Below, piece after piece: positions 53,715-63,566 of a stretch of DNA of 64,000 nt. Numbering within the stretch: position 1 is the first letter of the stretch; each line of letters opens with the position of its first letter. Origin of the DNA: Gari tellinella. Lineage: Eukaryota > Mollusca > Bivalvia > Cardiida > Psammobiidae. The position numbers and the translations under genes were made by a program. The stretch covers positions 22,951,550 to 23,015,549 of the forward strand of contig OV277864.1 of NCBI GenBank assembly GCA_922989275.2, given 5' to 3'. The notes beneath the pieces were generated by a model. It saw nothing but the letters and a program-made list of their open reading frames with translations. It was not told where the DNA came from and did no database searches.

Positions 53715-54358
53715 ATTACCTGACTCTCTATTTAAGTGTTTATTAAGCATTTTTGACTGTTTTTGGTAAAGAATTCCCAGACTTATGCTAGGTGACTGTT
53801 GACCGGTCAACAGTTGACTGTTGCACGGCACTGTTGCCTGCGCAAAAATGGTGCGCAAACATTTTCTGCATCGGAACCGTCTTAGATCTACATAGATCTA
53901 GCATTTTACGGGTTTTTCGGGCCATATTTTTCTCTCGAACAAAACCCTAAAAAGGCTACATATAGATAATCTAGTATTAAGAATGACTAGACTTCGAATA
54001 AAGAATGTTAAACCACTTGCAGATCTAGCATCTTCCTTTTAAATTATGACGTTACATTCTAAATGACGTCATGTCATCATGAATTTATGACGTAATTGAA
54101 ACTAAGTGTCAATCAATTTTAGTCAATAAGAAAATGTTTACATTTCAAATCGTATTTGAAAAAATGAATATTTCAGAGAAACCTTTTCTAAATACAGCGG
54201 TTGTGCGTTCAGTTGTTGTAGAGAATTAAATAAAGATATGATAAATAAATAATCTCTAGAATTTATACAGTTGTTCAAATCATGTAGATTTAGATCTATC
54301 TTTATTCAGCCATGTACAATTCAGGAACTAGATCTGTCTTAAATAGAGAGTCCGGTAA
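53715..54358. mobile_element. Element with ATTACCTGACTCTC ends, unit 1
   Basis: The terminal repeats are ATTACCTGACTCTCTATTTA and TAAATAGAGAGTCCGGTAAT. Internal marks are TTAAGCATTTTTGACTG, GCGCAAAAATGGTGCGCAAA and AGTGTCAATCAATTT. It is followed head to tail by a second unit 638 bp on. Confidence 0.72.
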
Positions 54359-55366
54359 TAAATCTCTATTTAAGTGAATATTAAGCATTTTTGACTGTTT
54401 TCCGAAATATTTACCAGACTGAGGCCAGCGGGCAACAGTTGACTGTTACATAGTACTGTTACATGCGCAAAAATGGTGCGCAAAACTTTTCTGCATCGCG
54501 GGACCAAATAAGGCGTCTTTATGATACAGATTTTTGTTTAAGGATCTAGCCTTTTCCGGAGTTGATCGGGTCATTTTTTCTCTCCCGAATTATCCCCTTA
54601 AAGGCTATATAGTTCTAGACCTAAAATTAAGAGTAACTCCGAATAAAAGCGACAAACCGCTTGCAGATCTAACGTCTTCCTTTTTTTAAACACATTTTGA
54701 CGTTACAAAAATAATGACGTCATATTATACATGACGTAATTTCGACAAAGTGTCAATCAATTTCAGTCAATAAGAAACAATAATAATTCAATCGTAATTG
54801 AAAGTATGAATATGTTAGACATCTTTTTTTTTACAAAACAGTGATGTTCACATTCAGTTGTTGTATTGAATTGAATTAAGATTAAATATACACGTAAGAT
54901 CATCTCTAGAATTTATAAATACCATAGGCATTCGCCCCGTTGGCTATGACACTACCCCTAGCTGCTATAACCCCCTCCACCACCACCAAACGTGGATAAA
55001 CTACCCTAAAATCTATCCATACATTCAATAATCATCATAAAAGAACATTTCCTGAAGTTTCGTGAAATTTAAAAAATATATTTTCTTTTGCTAATTTATA
55101 AGTAAAATAGTCATTGTATACATGATACGAATTTTTTTTATTTTTTTTGAAACTTCTTGAAACTTCTTGAAACATTTGTTAAGGATGTTTGTTGAACATA
55201 TGGATGTATTTTGACTCATTTTGAAAGATTTATGGGGGGGGGGGGGGGGGGGTCATAGCTTACGCGCCGAAAACCTGTGATAAATACGTGTTGTTCAAAT
55301 TTTGTATAGATAGATCTAGATCTAGCCATTCATTCAGCCTGGCTTAAATAGAGAGTCAGGTAATAA
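54359..55366. mobile_element. Element with ATTACCTGACTCTC ends, unit 2
   Basis: It repeats unit 1 from CTCTATTTAAGTG (54,364), with the same internal marks in order. It continues for about 400 bp of extra sequence, including a 19-base poly-G run (55,234-55,252), and ends at TAAATAGAGAGTCAGGTAAT. The left end lacks the first bases of the terminal repeat. Confidence 0.68.
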
Positions 55367-55541
55367 ATCATTTGTTTGATAGTTACTTCGGGAACAGTCA
55401 AACCATTGTCCCTCGGTAGCAGGGAAGACCTTGAGAACTGTTGCCCTCGGCCGTTGGCCTCGGGCAACAGTTCTCAAGGTCTTCCCTGCTACCTCGGGTC
55501 AATGATTTGACTGTTCCCTCAGTACCTATGAAACAAATGTA
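55367..55541. repeat. Foldback palindrome 1, CTCGG-type centre
   Basis: The outer arms CATTTGTTTGATAGTTACTT and AGTACCTATGAAACAAATG lead into perfect inner arms (GTAGCAGGGAAGACCTTGAG..AACTGTTGCCC and complement). The centre CCCTCGGCCGTTGGCCTCGG holds CCTCGG in direct, not inverted, orientation. Confidence 0.85.
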
Positions 55542-55988
55542 TACTGTCACTCTTTATGATATTCTTTTTGTGACGTCACTCTAAATGACATTACTTTTTT
55601 ACTCCGTCCGAAAACGTACTGTCAGCATTGACATGCCAATCGCTATTGGATACATTGGAACGTTTTAAAAAGTGGTAACTTCTAATCAACTTTTGGCATT
55701 TTCTGTACAAGTTGCTTCCTTTTGTCCATTCCTTAACGATTTGCCACCATTTCGGAAGAGGATATTTGCCACCTAGACAATGTAAAGACGCTGTTTCTTC
55801 AATTTACTTATCATAACGTTCTTCTTTGTTTCTTGTAATATAATTATAAACAATGTGACGTCGTAAGACGGCGACGTCATTTCCCGCGTTATGTACATGT
55901 CCGCGCTAAATTGGTATTCACAACACATTTTATAAAAGACGAATAAAACGATTCCAAAGCCAGGGTTGATAAGCTCGGTGTAATAAAA

Positions 55989-56132
55989 TAAATATTAGAT
56001 GTCAGTTTGCGTGACATTCAAATTGTCAACCCTCGAAAACAAGAATGTCACCCTCGGCTACGCCTCGGGGTGACATGCTGTTTCTCGGGTTGACAATTTG
56101 AATGTCACGCAAACTGCCATCAAATATTTATA
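55989..56132. repeat. Foldback palindrome 2, CTCGG-type centre
   Basis: The arms AGTTTGCGTGACATTCAAAT..TGTCAACCC pair with their complement. The centre is TGTCACCCTCGGCTACGCCT then CGGGGTGACA, again with CCTCGG direct on both sides of CTACG. Confidence 0.85.
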
Positions 56133-56205
56133 TAATATCACTGGATAGCATTAGATATCAGTTTATGTTAAGTACATCGTTGAAAGCAACCTTTTTAGGT
56201 AAACA

Positions 56206-56462
56206 CAGGGCTGCCATAAGTTGACATGAAAAATCCTAAGATTTCCAAATTTGCATTTTTCAAGTGCGATTTTACGAATCGTACCTCTATCCCATAGCAT
56301 TTTTCTTGTTTTTTTTTTACATGCGACAACTAAAAGCAGGCTGTAAGTAAAGCAGAATGCGCCGTAGGGCGCATTCTGCTTTACTTACAGCCTGCTTTAA
56401 GCTACCATGACCTGGGAAAAAATCCTGAGATTTAGGAAAAATCCTGAGAAATGGCAGCCCTG
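56206..56462. mobile_element. C-family MITE with H2 core, exact 6-bp duplication
   Basis: CAGGGCTGCCATAAG to AATGGCAGCCCTG, flanked by TAAACA on both sides (56,200-56,205; 56,463-56,468). H2 (about 56,333-56,402) has arms with GTAAGTAAAGC / GCTTTACTTAC, unlike the usual GAAAGTAAAGC / GCTTTACTTTC, so both arms changed together. Confidence 0.92.
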
Positions 56463-57258
56463 TAAACAATGTATAATGTGTGGGTTAAAATACAGACTAT
56501 ATACATGTGTATAAATAAACATTCATTTTGAAAGTAGAAAACACGCACGACTGGACTGTAACTGCATGACATCCAAGATATGGACACCTATATCAATCCT
56601 ACACAAACTATGGAAAACTATGTGGTAGCATTGTATTTTTTCAGTATAAGATCGAATTTAATCCATTTCATGAACATCAGACTGTTATATTTTCACTCGT
56701 GACTTCGCCACTCGTGAAAATATAACGTCTGATGTTCACTCGATCAATGGATTAAATTTCTATCTTATACTGAAAAAAAAACAATTATCCTCTATATGTC
56801 AGCTGAAAGATGATGCCCCAAGGGGTGTTATATCCAAAACTTTGCAAGCGCTTTTGAACAACAGAATTAAACTGCATAATATTAATTTCTATTAGATCTA
56901 TGGCTCTTTTCTAATTTGCTGTAAGTTTCCCTGATTTTCTTTAGCCACGCTTTATTTTTAAAATAGATCTACATATAGATTATTTAACCCTATACCCAAC
57001 TGAATGTTTCTAGTTTTAGAATAAAAAGAAATCTTTTGGTTGACATTGGAGGACACATACACCTACGGGAAACCACGTTTAAAAAATATCCTTTTCGGTA
57101 TATAAATTCCTTGCCGGTGTTAACAAATCGTTCCGACTAATAGGTGCGTAATGAACCAGTCTGATGTCATACTCACATGACTGATTAACATTTACAAGAC
57201 AACATCGAAGAAAAGTTGAAGCATAAAGTTTACAGAAGAATAAAATCTCTCCAACACT
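56463..57258. other. Foldback 3 and putative upstream region of the tetraspanin exon
   Basis: Apart from the foldback palindrome at 56,636-56,778 nothing is seen. The last 70 bases before the ATG at 57,259 would be 5' UTR; no TATA box or CpG cluster is evident. Confidence 0.35.
56636..56778. repeat. Foldback palindrome 3, ACTCGTG-type centre
   Basis: The arms TTTTTCAGTATAAGATCGAA..TTTAATCCAT and complement surround GTTATATTTTCACTCGTGAC then TTCGCCACTCGTGAAAATAT. CACTCGTG is direct on both sides of ACTTCGC, as in the two palindromes upstream. Confidence 0.85.
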
Positions 57259-57321
57259 ATGGCTGCATGTTCTAGTGTCACGTCGAAGGTTTGCCTAAGC
57301 ATCATAGGCCTTATTTTCTGG
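57259..57321 (+). CDS. Candidate first coding exon of a tetraspanin (TSPAN3-like)
   Basis: An ATG in a reasonable context (AACACTATGG) opens 21 codons ending exactly before GTAAGTGAC, a near-consensus splice donor in phase 0. The peptide begins MAACSSVT and continues SKVCLSIIGLIFW. A short polar start followed by a TSK motif and a hydrophobic run ending IFW is what I know of the start of tetraspanin-3-like proteins, where it begins transmembrane segment 1. Tetraspanins are four-pass membrane proteins that organise partner proteins in microdomains. The remaining exons (rest of TM1, extracellular loops with CCG, TM2-4) are not seen up to 64,000, so intron 1 would exceed 6.6 kb. No TATA box is evident upstream; 57,190-57,258 would be 5' UTR. 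The family is recognised from a short peptide only, so another membrane protein or a chance ORF remains possible. Confidence 0.5.
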
Positions 57322-57716
57322 GTAAGTGACATTTAATTACGATTTTTCAGGGTTTCCACTGAACCTAGATTATTTTCTATCTATCTATCTCTATATACTG
57401 CTACACGCCCCTTTCGGGTATTACGAGCAGGGGCACTTTCCTGGAAAAGTCAAGAACAAATTTGCCTTTGGGACACATGAAGTTCATGGAACACTGGTAA
57501 GGTTATAATGTTAAGAGTTAATGAATGGACGATCAAGACTCACCCAAATCCAATATAAATGACGCAAAAAACCTGTAGAATCAATAAAACAAGACCCTGT
57601 GCTGCGACTACTCAGATTATCCGATCTCCACAAAGACAATTCCAGTGAGTTTTGTCAACATTATGGATATTCAAGGTACCAGGTAAGAGGTAAGGCACTT
57701 GTAGTGTTAGCTGATA

Positions 57717-57980
57717 AATGAGATCGTTGATTCAACATTGTAGAATGATCGTCGACAATGATTTTTCATTGGTCTTGAAGGCCCCCAGGGAAGTGGCGCA
57801 TGCAATGTTTTCTGGCAGGTGGTTCCAGTGGATGACGGTGTTGATGAAGAAAGAGTTTTTGTATTGTTGCGTTCTGCTGTCTGGAATCTTTAGGGCCCTA
57901 CCATTATTGCAAAGTTTCTTTTGTATAATGTTTGAGGCTTTACAATCTTCAAAAGTCTCATGGCAATAGGCCAAAAACAG
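57717..57980 (-). pseudogene. LINE ORF2 C-terminal fragment
   Basis: About 80 residues on the minus strand carry SRTQQYKNSFF, WNHLPENI and SLGAFK, the pattern at the C-terminus of CR1/L2/Jockey-type reverse transcriptase polyproteins. No endonuclease or reverse transcriptase core lies nearby. It is antisense within the putative tetraspanin intron. Confidence 0.72.
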
Positions 57981-58186
57981 GGAGGAAAATAGTTTTGCCT
58001 CATTCCTTAAAGTTTAAACTCTCAGATTGAGTCACATTTATTAGTTAAAATCACACAATTATTGCTAAAAGTAAAAGTCATTTTGAAAACAATTTCTGAC
58101 CTCAAATCAAGCTTCAGGTTGCTATTCTTCTAATTTAAAACTTTTCAAAATACTCGAGCAGAGGTTGTTTTTATGTTGTTTACATG

Positions 58187-60036
58187 GGGTTATGCCCAAA
58201 GCGTACCGAGTCAAAGCGTACCATTTTTGGTCGAAGCGTACCACATATAAGATTATATAGGGGGGAAATTATTAGTTATTTGGTGATAATTTATTGGTTT
58301 TCTCACATAATATACCTGTTAGTATCGTAATTAGTGTATTTTACATACGCCTACATAGTTTTCATCCATAAACCACATATATGTGAGGATTTAGTAGTTA
58401 TGAGCAAATCTTTAACCTGCCTAAACAGTTGTCATACGTTGTCATAAGTTCTCACTTTAGTATCGAAAATATTAATATAAGTGTCAAAAATTGTGTGGTG
58501 TTTAGATCCTGATCACATCCCATAGTGTGCGATCCTGATCAGGATCCAAACTGCTTGAGAAAAAATAATGCCGTAAAAACAGTTGTCTGCTCTAAAAACA
58601 AGTGTCAATCATTTTATTTATCTTGAAACGTATAAACAAGTGTCAGTCATCGTGGATCATGTTCACACCCCGTTTTATGCATCCGTGAAAATGTGTTTTT
58701 ACGCGGCTTTTGATCGGGCTTTACAACGTGCTTCTATTTTTAACAAACAGTTTGGGGCCTGATAAGGCTCCGCATTACGATTAACCAATTACACAATTAG
58801 CATATTATTATCAAACATACTTTAATTTTCTATATCAATAAAACGTATAACATGAAGATGGCATCAATAAACATTGTTTTAAATAATATTTATTTCCGGT
58901 TTTAATATATATTTTCAAAATACAAAAAAGGGAAACATAATATTGTATGCTTTAAAAAAATATATTGCATTAATATTTCGGAGTCATAAAACATCAAATA
59001 TTTCGGAGTCACAAAATGTGCAGACCCAGACTCCCTGATATGCAAAACATTTGTCAACTGATCAGGCTCTACACATTGATCACAGACGTATTCAGTCTCT
59101 TTACCAAGAAACAAGAAGCAAGTAGTCTTTTTCTAACTGTGAAATAAATGTATTACGCTGACTTAAAAACTAATTATAATTATAAATGAAAATCTACACT
59201 ATAATGTATTTATGATTAGTATCCAAACTACTTCTAGCTGAATCATAACACATCCAAACTTCTTGAATATGAAAGTCGAATATGATAAATATTTGTATGA
59301 CTTTCTATTAACATGCAAATAAATCAAATAACTATGAATTGCGGTGACTTAGCAACTTATTATAATTTATGATCAGTATTCAAACTACTTCTATCTGATT
59401 CTGAATCCTAACACATTCGTCCCGGTCGATCGTGTGTTTAATCTTAGATATTTATATGGCTGAAATAAATATAGATTTATTACGGTTTTAAAAGTTTTTA
59501 TACACTGTAATACACTATACAAATATGATCAGTATCACAACTACTTCTAATAAATTGTTTGTACATGTCAATCGTGTTTTACAGTGATTATAGGTGAGGG
59601 ATAAATGACATTGTATTGCATGAACTCTCTAAGGTAAGTAAATCGAAACGTTAAATATAAGGAAGTATGCATATATGTCTTTATATGATCAGCATCCAAC
59701 CCATTTCTAGCTGCTTAATATCATATTTGTACAGGTAAATTATGTTTTTACAGTGAGTATAGGTGTGAAATAACAGCAGTTAGGGAATTTTTAAAGTAGA
59801 TAAAACAAAAGATATCGGCGGGTATGCACATATGATCAGGATCGCAACCACTAAATAACATATTTATACATGTAAATCGTGTTTTTACACTGATTATAGG
59901 TGTGAAAACGGATAAATTGCCTCCTAGTAACTAATATTTTTTTTCCTATATAATCTTATATGTGGTACGCTTCGACCAAAAATGGTACGCTAATAATATG
60001 GTACGCTTTGACCATGGTACGCTTTGACCATAACCC
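58187..60036. mobile_element. DNA transposon, 1,850 bp, 8-bp target duplication
   Basis: Exact TTTACATG repeats flank it (58,179-58,186; 60,037-60,044). The terminal repeats start GGGTTATG and contain reiterated AAAGCGTACC units, then match for about 30 bp (GGTCGAAGCGTACCACATAT and beyond). The interior holds an H1-like hairpin (GATCCTGATCACATCCC and its partner near 58,505-58,560). It also has about five diverged units marked by GATCAGTATCCAAACTACTT near 59,217, 59,375, 59,530, 59,690 and 59,835. No transposase is present. An 8-bp duplication with G-rich starts fits hAT, Merlin or Mutator-like groups; it is not resolved. Confidence 0.88.
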
Positions 60037-60292
60037 TTTACATGGTAGCTAGTACACGCTGTACACAGAGATGATACACACAGATTTAAATCTCTGGATT
60101 AAAAGTAAAATTAAGTGTTTAAAAAAAAAAAAAATTTGGTACCAGGTTGGTGTATTTTTGCATCCTGAATCTATTGGTAACCTTACTTTGAAAAATAATG
60201 ACTTACTTTTTGAGAAATTTGATGCCCAACAAAATCCGTTGGGGTTTAATTGAATAGAGAACAGAATATCAGGGCACGACAAATTTTATTAA

Positions 60293-60340
60293 AAGATGGT
60301 TGCCCTCAGGGCAACCAGAATTATTTTCTGGTTGCCCTGA
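60293..60340. repeat. Short hairpin cluster
   Basis: GGTTGCCCTCAGGGCAACC is a perfect palindrome. A third GGTTGCCCTGA follows after CAGAATTATTTTCTG, itself a small hairpin, so alternative pairings exist. Confidence 0.8.
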
Positions 60341-60417
60341 ATTTTTTTGCACAAAAGATGTACCAAATTATCAATGTAAAGCAAACCTTTCATTCACTGA
60401 CTGCATTAACCCATAAT

Positions 60418-60535
60418 TTTCACCATAACCAGTTTCTGGTTTTGCAGACAGGTGAACATTTAAAGCAGGTTAAAAGTAAAGTAGATTCTGCTTTGGAGCC
60501 TAATGGCGAGTCCAGTTTTATAAAATTTAATATTT
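60418..60535. mobile_element. T1-like fragment
   Basis: TTAACCCATAATTTTCACC is followed by CCAGTTTCTGGTTTTG, GACAGGTGAACATTTAAAGC and a worn H2 arm; the right arm and end are lost. Confidence 0.55.
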
Positions 60536-60784
60536 ATATACCTATAAATTCATACATTTAATGATTTTGATAAATCAATGACTTGCTTGATCAAATACCA
60601 TTGGTAAGTCACAGCTTCTAGTTTCACAGGGCCTGAGTTTCATTGTTGTTGTTGTTGTTGTTAATTTTTGTTCTAGACTGAGCAGTTTTTCACTCCATCA
60701 AGCCTACTTTAATAAAAAAAAAAAAAGGTAATTCATCCTTTTTTTTAATTTATGAAAGTCCCTGGTTTCATATAGATCAATATA

Positions 60785-60970
60785 AATTATATATTGCAAA
60801 CAGTTTGGATGGAGAAGAGACGCCGCGTCGCGCGAAATCTCATCTGGGTCCAAACTGTTTGACACTGATATTTTCTGGAAGAAAATTCATAACTTAAATC
60901 ATAACAGAGAAACTCAGAATAGTTGCGGACGATAAAATTGTGCAGACGACCATTGCATACGTCATAAAAA
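60785..60970. mobile_element. T2-like fragment (reverse) with H1 core
   Basis: GCAAACAGTTTGGATGGAG and GGGTCCAAACTGTTTGACAC border a worn H1. GCAGACGACCATTG and ACGTCATAAA follow, the inverse of T2 left-arm motifs. Confidence 0.55.
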
Positions 60971-61703
60971 AAAGGTGTGGTTGGTTCGCCAGTAGAAAGT
61001 TTTGACAACCAAATTTCTACCGCGAAAACTGATTGCAAATTAATTTTACGCGCATACTTTGTTGCAAAATTTAACTGAACATACATTTACACAAAGAGTA
61101 TGTTACAATAGAAGAATTTATATGTTTAATCTTAATGGATGATAGAAAACTACGCTGGAGAATAATGTCTTTACACATACCCGTCATAGCAAAAAGTACG
61201 GCACCCCACCATTTTGTTACTTAAGATTTGTAAACGTGTCTCTCATAACGTAGTTATTCAAAGGGTTGTGTGGCGGAAATCAATTAATAAAATGATAAAT
61301 GTTAATTTCTGTTAAGCATTCGCCTAAAATGTTTGTCCTGAACTATCGACCGTGTCGAAATAATCTTATTTATCGCACACGGAATTCTACAACATAAGTC
61401 CGTGGTTCGCACGTGACCCCTTAATTGTCGCAGAGACAGTGATAGCTAATATAAATCATTGATTGTCGTTGTAACGGTTTTACACGTCTTCGATTCGGGG
61501 TGATTTTTTCAGTTTTTCAAATGGTAAATCATCACCTGTGTTTCATTTTACGGGGAAAAGAAATGCCCGACTCTTGGGTTTTCTTAGGTCATTGTTCGAG
61601 ACTGTCAATCACTTCTTTTGACGGTCCATCGATTCACCCCACAAAACCCAATAGACACCAATAGTAACCAACAGATACCAATAAAACCAAATATGAGTTA
61701 AAT
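60971..61703. other. No feature seen
   Basis: No coding or element ends are supported. ACCAATAG/ACCAACAG-like short repeats at 61,645-61,680 precede the satellite. Confidence 0.4.
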
Positions 61704-62704
61704 CTACTACATGTAGGCATTTATATCAATTTATAAGTATTATATTATGAGTTTATGGATATATTTAAGTTATATTTATCATTTGGAGTAAAAAAATCGA
61801 CCAAATATACATTAATACCGATCATAACCATACCGCTCCAAATCGACTATTCACCCAACAAAACTTTTGAGATGTGGTCACGTCGCAAAACGAGTTGAAT
61901 CTACTACATGTAGGCATTTATATCAATTTGTAAGTATTATATTATGAGTTTATGGATATATTTAAGTTATATTTATCATTTGGAGTAAAAACATCGACCA
62001 AATATACATTAATACCGATCATAACCATACCGCTCCAAATCGACTATTCACCCAACAAAACTTTTGAGATGTGGTCACGTCGCAAAACGAGTTGAATCTA
62101 CTACATGTAGGCATTTATATCAATTTATAAGTATTATATTATGAGTTTATGGATATATTTAAGTTATTTTTATCATTTGGAGTAAAAACATCGACCAAAT
62201 ATACATTAATACCGATCATAACCATACCGCTCCAAATCGACTATTCACCCAACAAAACTTTTGAGATGTGGTCACGTCGCAAAACGAGTTGAATCTACTA
62301 CATGTAGGCATTTATATCAATTTATAAGTATTATATTATGAGTTTATGGATATATTTAAGTTATATTTATCATTTGGAGTAAAAAAATCGACCAAATATA
62401 CATTAATACCGATCATAACCATACCGCTCCAAATCGACTATTCACCCAACAAAACTTTTGAGATGTGGTCACGTCGCAAAACGAGTTGAATCTACTACAT
62501 TTAGGCATATGTATATATATTATAGTTAGAGTTTGTGGCCATAAGTTTCAAAGTTTATTACTATATTGAAATTTTATGTATCATTTAGCTAAAAATCAAT
62601 CATTAATTATTCAGTTAAAATCAGCTATAACTATACGCTCCAAATCTGGAATTCACCCAACAAAAGTTGTGCTATGTGGACCTGGACGATGAAAGAGTTG
62701 AAGC
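61704..62704. repeat. Tandem satellite, 197-bp monomer
   Basis: The marker CTACTACATGTAGGCAT starts at 61,704, 61,901, 62,098, 62,295 and 62,492, an exact 197-bp spacing. Four units are nearly identical, differing at a few positions such as AAAAAAAT/AAAAACAT. A fifth (from 62,492) is strongly diverged and of about 213 bp, ending at CACTACATGTAGCCAT. Each unit includes GAGATGTGGTCACGTCGC and ACCGCTCCAAATCGAC. It is non-coding. Confidence 0.95.
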
Positions 62705-63476
62705 CACTACATGTAGCCATGTAATTATATTTCATTGTATTGTAATTAAATGTTTTGTAAATTTACATGCATAAATTCAAAAAAAATTGATAATCAGGGT
62801 ACCTCCTGTTACTTAAAAATTGATCAAACAGTGTTTCACACTAAATCAATAGCTAACTGCCACATTTTATCACCTTTAACGAGCTGTGCTTTATTGATAA
62901 TTGGATTAACAATAACACCACCCGCTGATAGAAGTGTGCCTTTGATGTACCGCCAAGATCATGTGTGATCAAGATACATACTACAAGCCAAGGTATTGTG
63001 GCTATGTAGACATGGCCGTTTTGGTATTTATAAATAATTATTGTCGCATGATTTTATCATTAGTTGTATCTAGTAGAATCTTAATGGTTACCAAAAACAA
63101 TTTGGATGCTGATCCGATGAGATCTGTGTAGTAGTTTCGACTGTAAGAATCGTACCTTTAATTAATTAAAAAAGAAAGGTTGTCTACAGAATATGTTTAG
63201 ATTTATAAAGTGTGTATTGTTCAAGTGAACAAACGAGTGTAAAACATAGTGTCAAGCAGAACGGGATCAACGAAGTCAATAGTCAAATTAATATTTACAG
63301 TCTGGATACAGACTATTCCTAAAATCAACAACAAACTTAGTATTTAATCAAGAAGTTAGTGTGAAGGAAATTTAAAGGAGATTTAAAAGTTTTTATTTAA
63401 ATGTTAGTTTGTAATTTTCTAAACTCAGTTTTAACTTAGTGGTCACTGTGAGTCATACGATACTCTGCTTAGCAAC
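62705..63476. other. No feature seen
   Basis: AT-rich sequence without supported genes or element ends; a 72-codon ORF at 62,750-62,968 has no recognisable motif. Confidence 0.4.
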
Positions 63477-63566
63477 ATGGCTAAACACCCGTGTTACGTG
63501 TGTTCGAAGAAATGTAATCCTTATTCTAAACAGGGTAGAAAGCAACAAGTTCTTTATGTTTTTTAA
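63477..63566 (+). CDS. Short Cys/Lys-rich ORF, uncertain
   Basis: ATG in the context CAACATGG opens 29 codons: MAKHPCYVCSKKC, then NPYSKQGRKQQVL and a short end. The C-x-x-C-x-x-x-C spacing looks like the start of a zinc-binding domain. An AATAAA lies at 63,592. It could be the start of a transposon ORF, a short exon, or chance; I do not recognise the family. Confidence 0.2.
   Translation: MAKHPCYVCSKKCNPYSKQGRKQQVLYVF

Noticed and set aside
57326..57508. Second exon at 57,409-57,496 (ends before GTAAGG, preceded by GAGCAG)
   Set aside because: The translation (GHFPGKVKNKFAFG...) does not resemble tetraspanin segments, and the splice sites are weak. Left unannotated.
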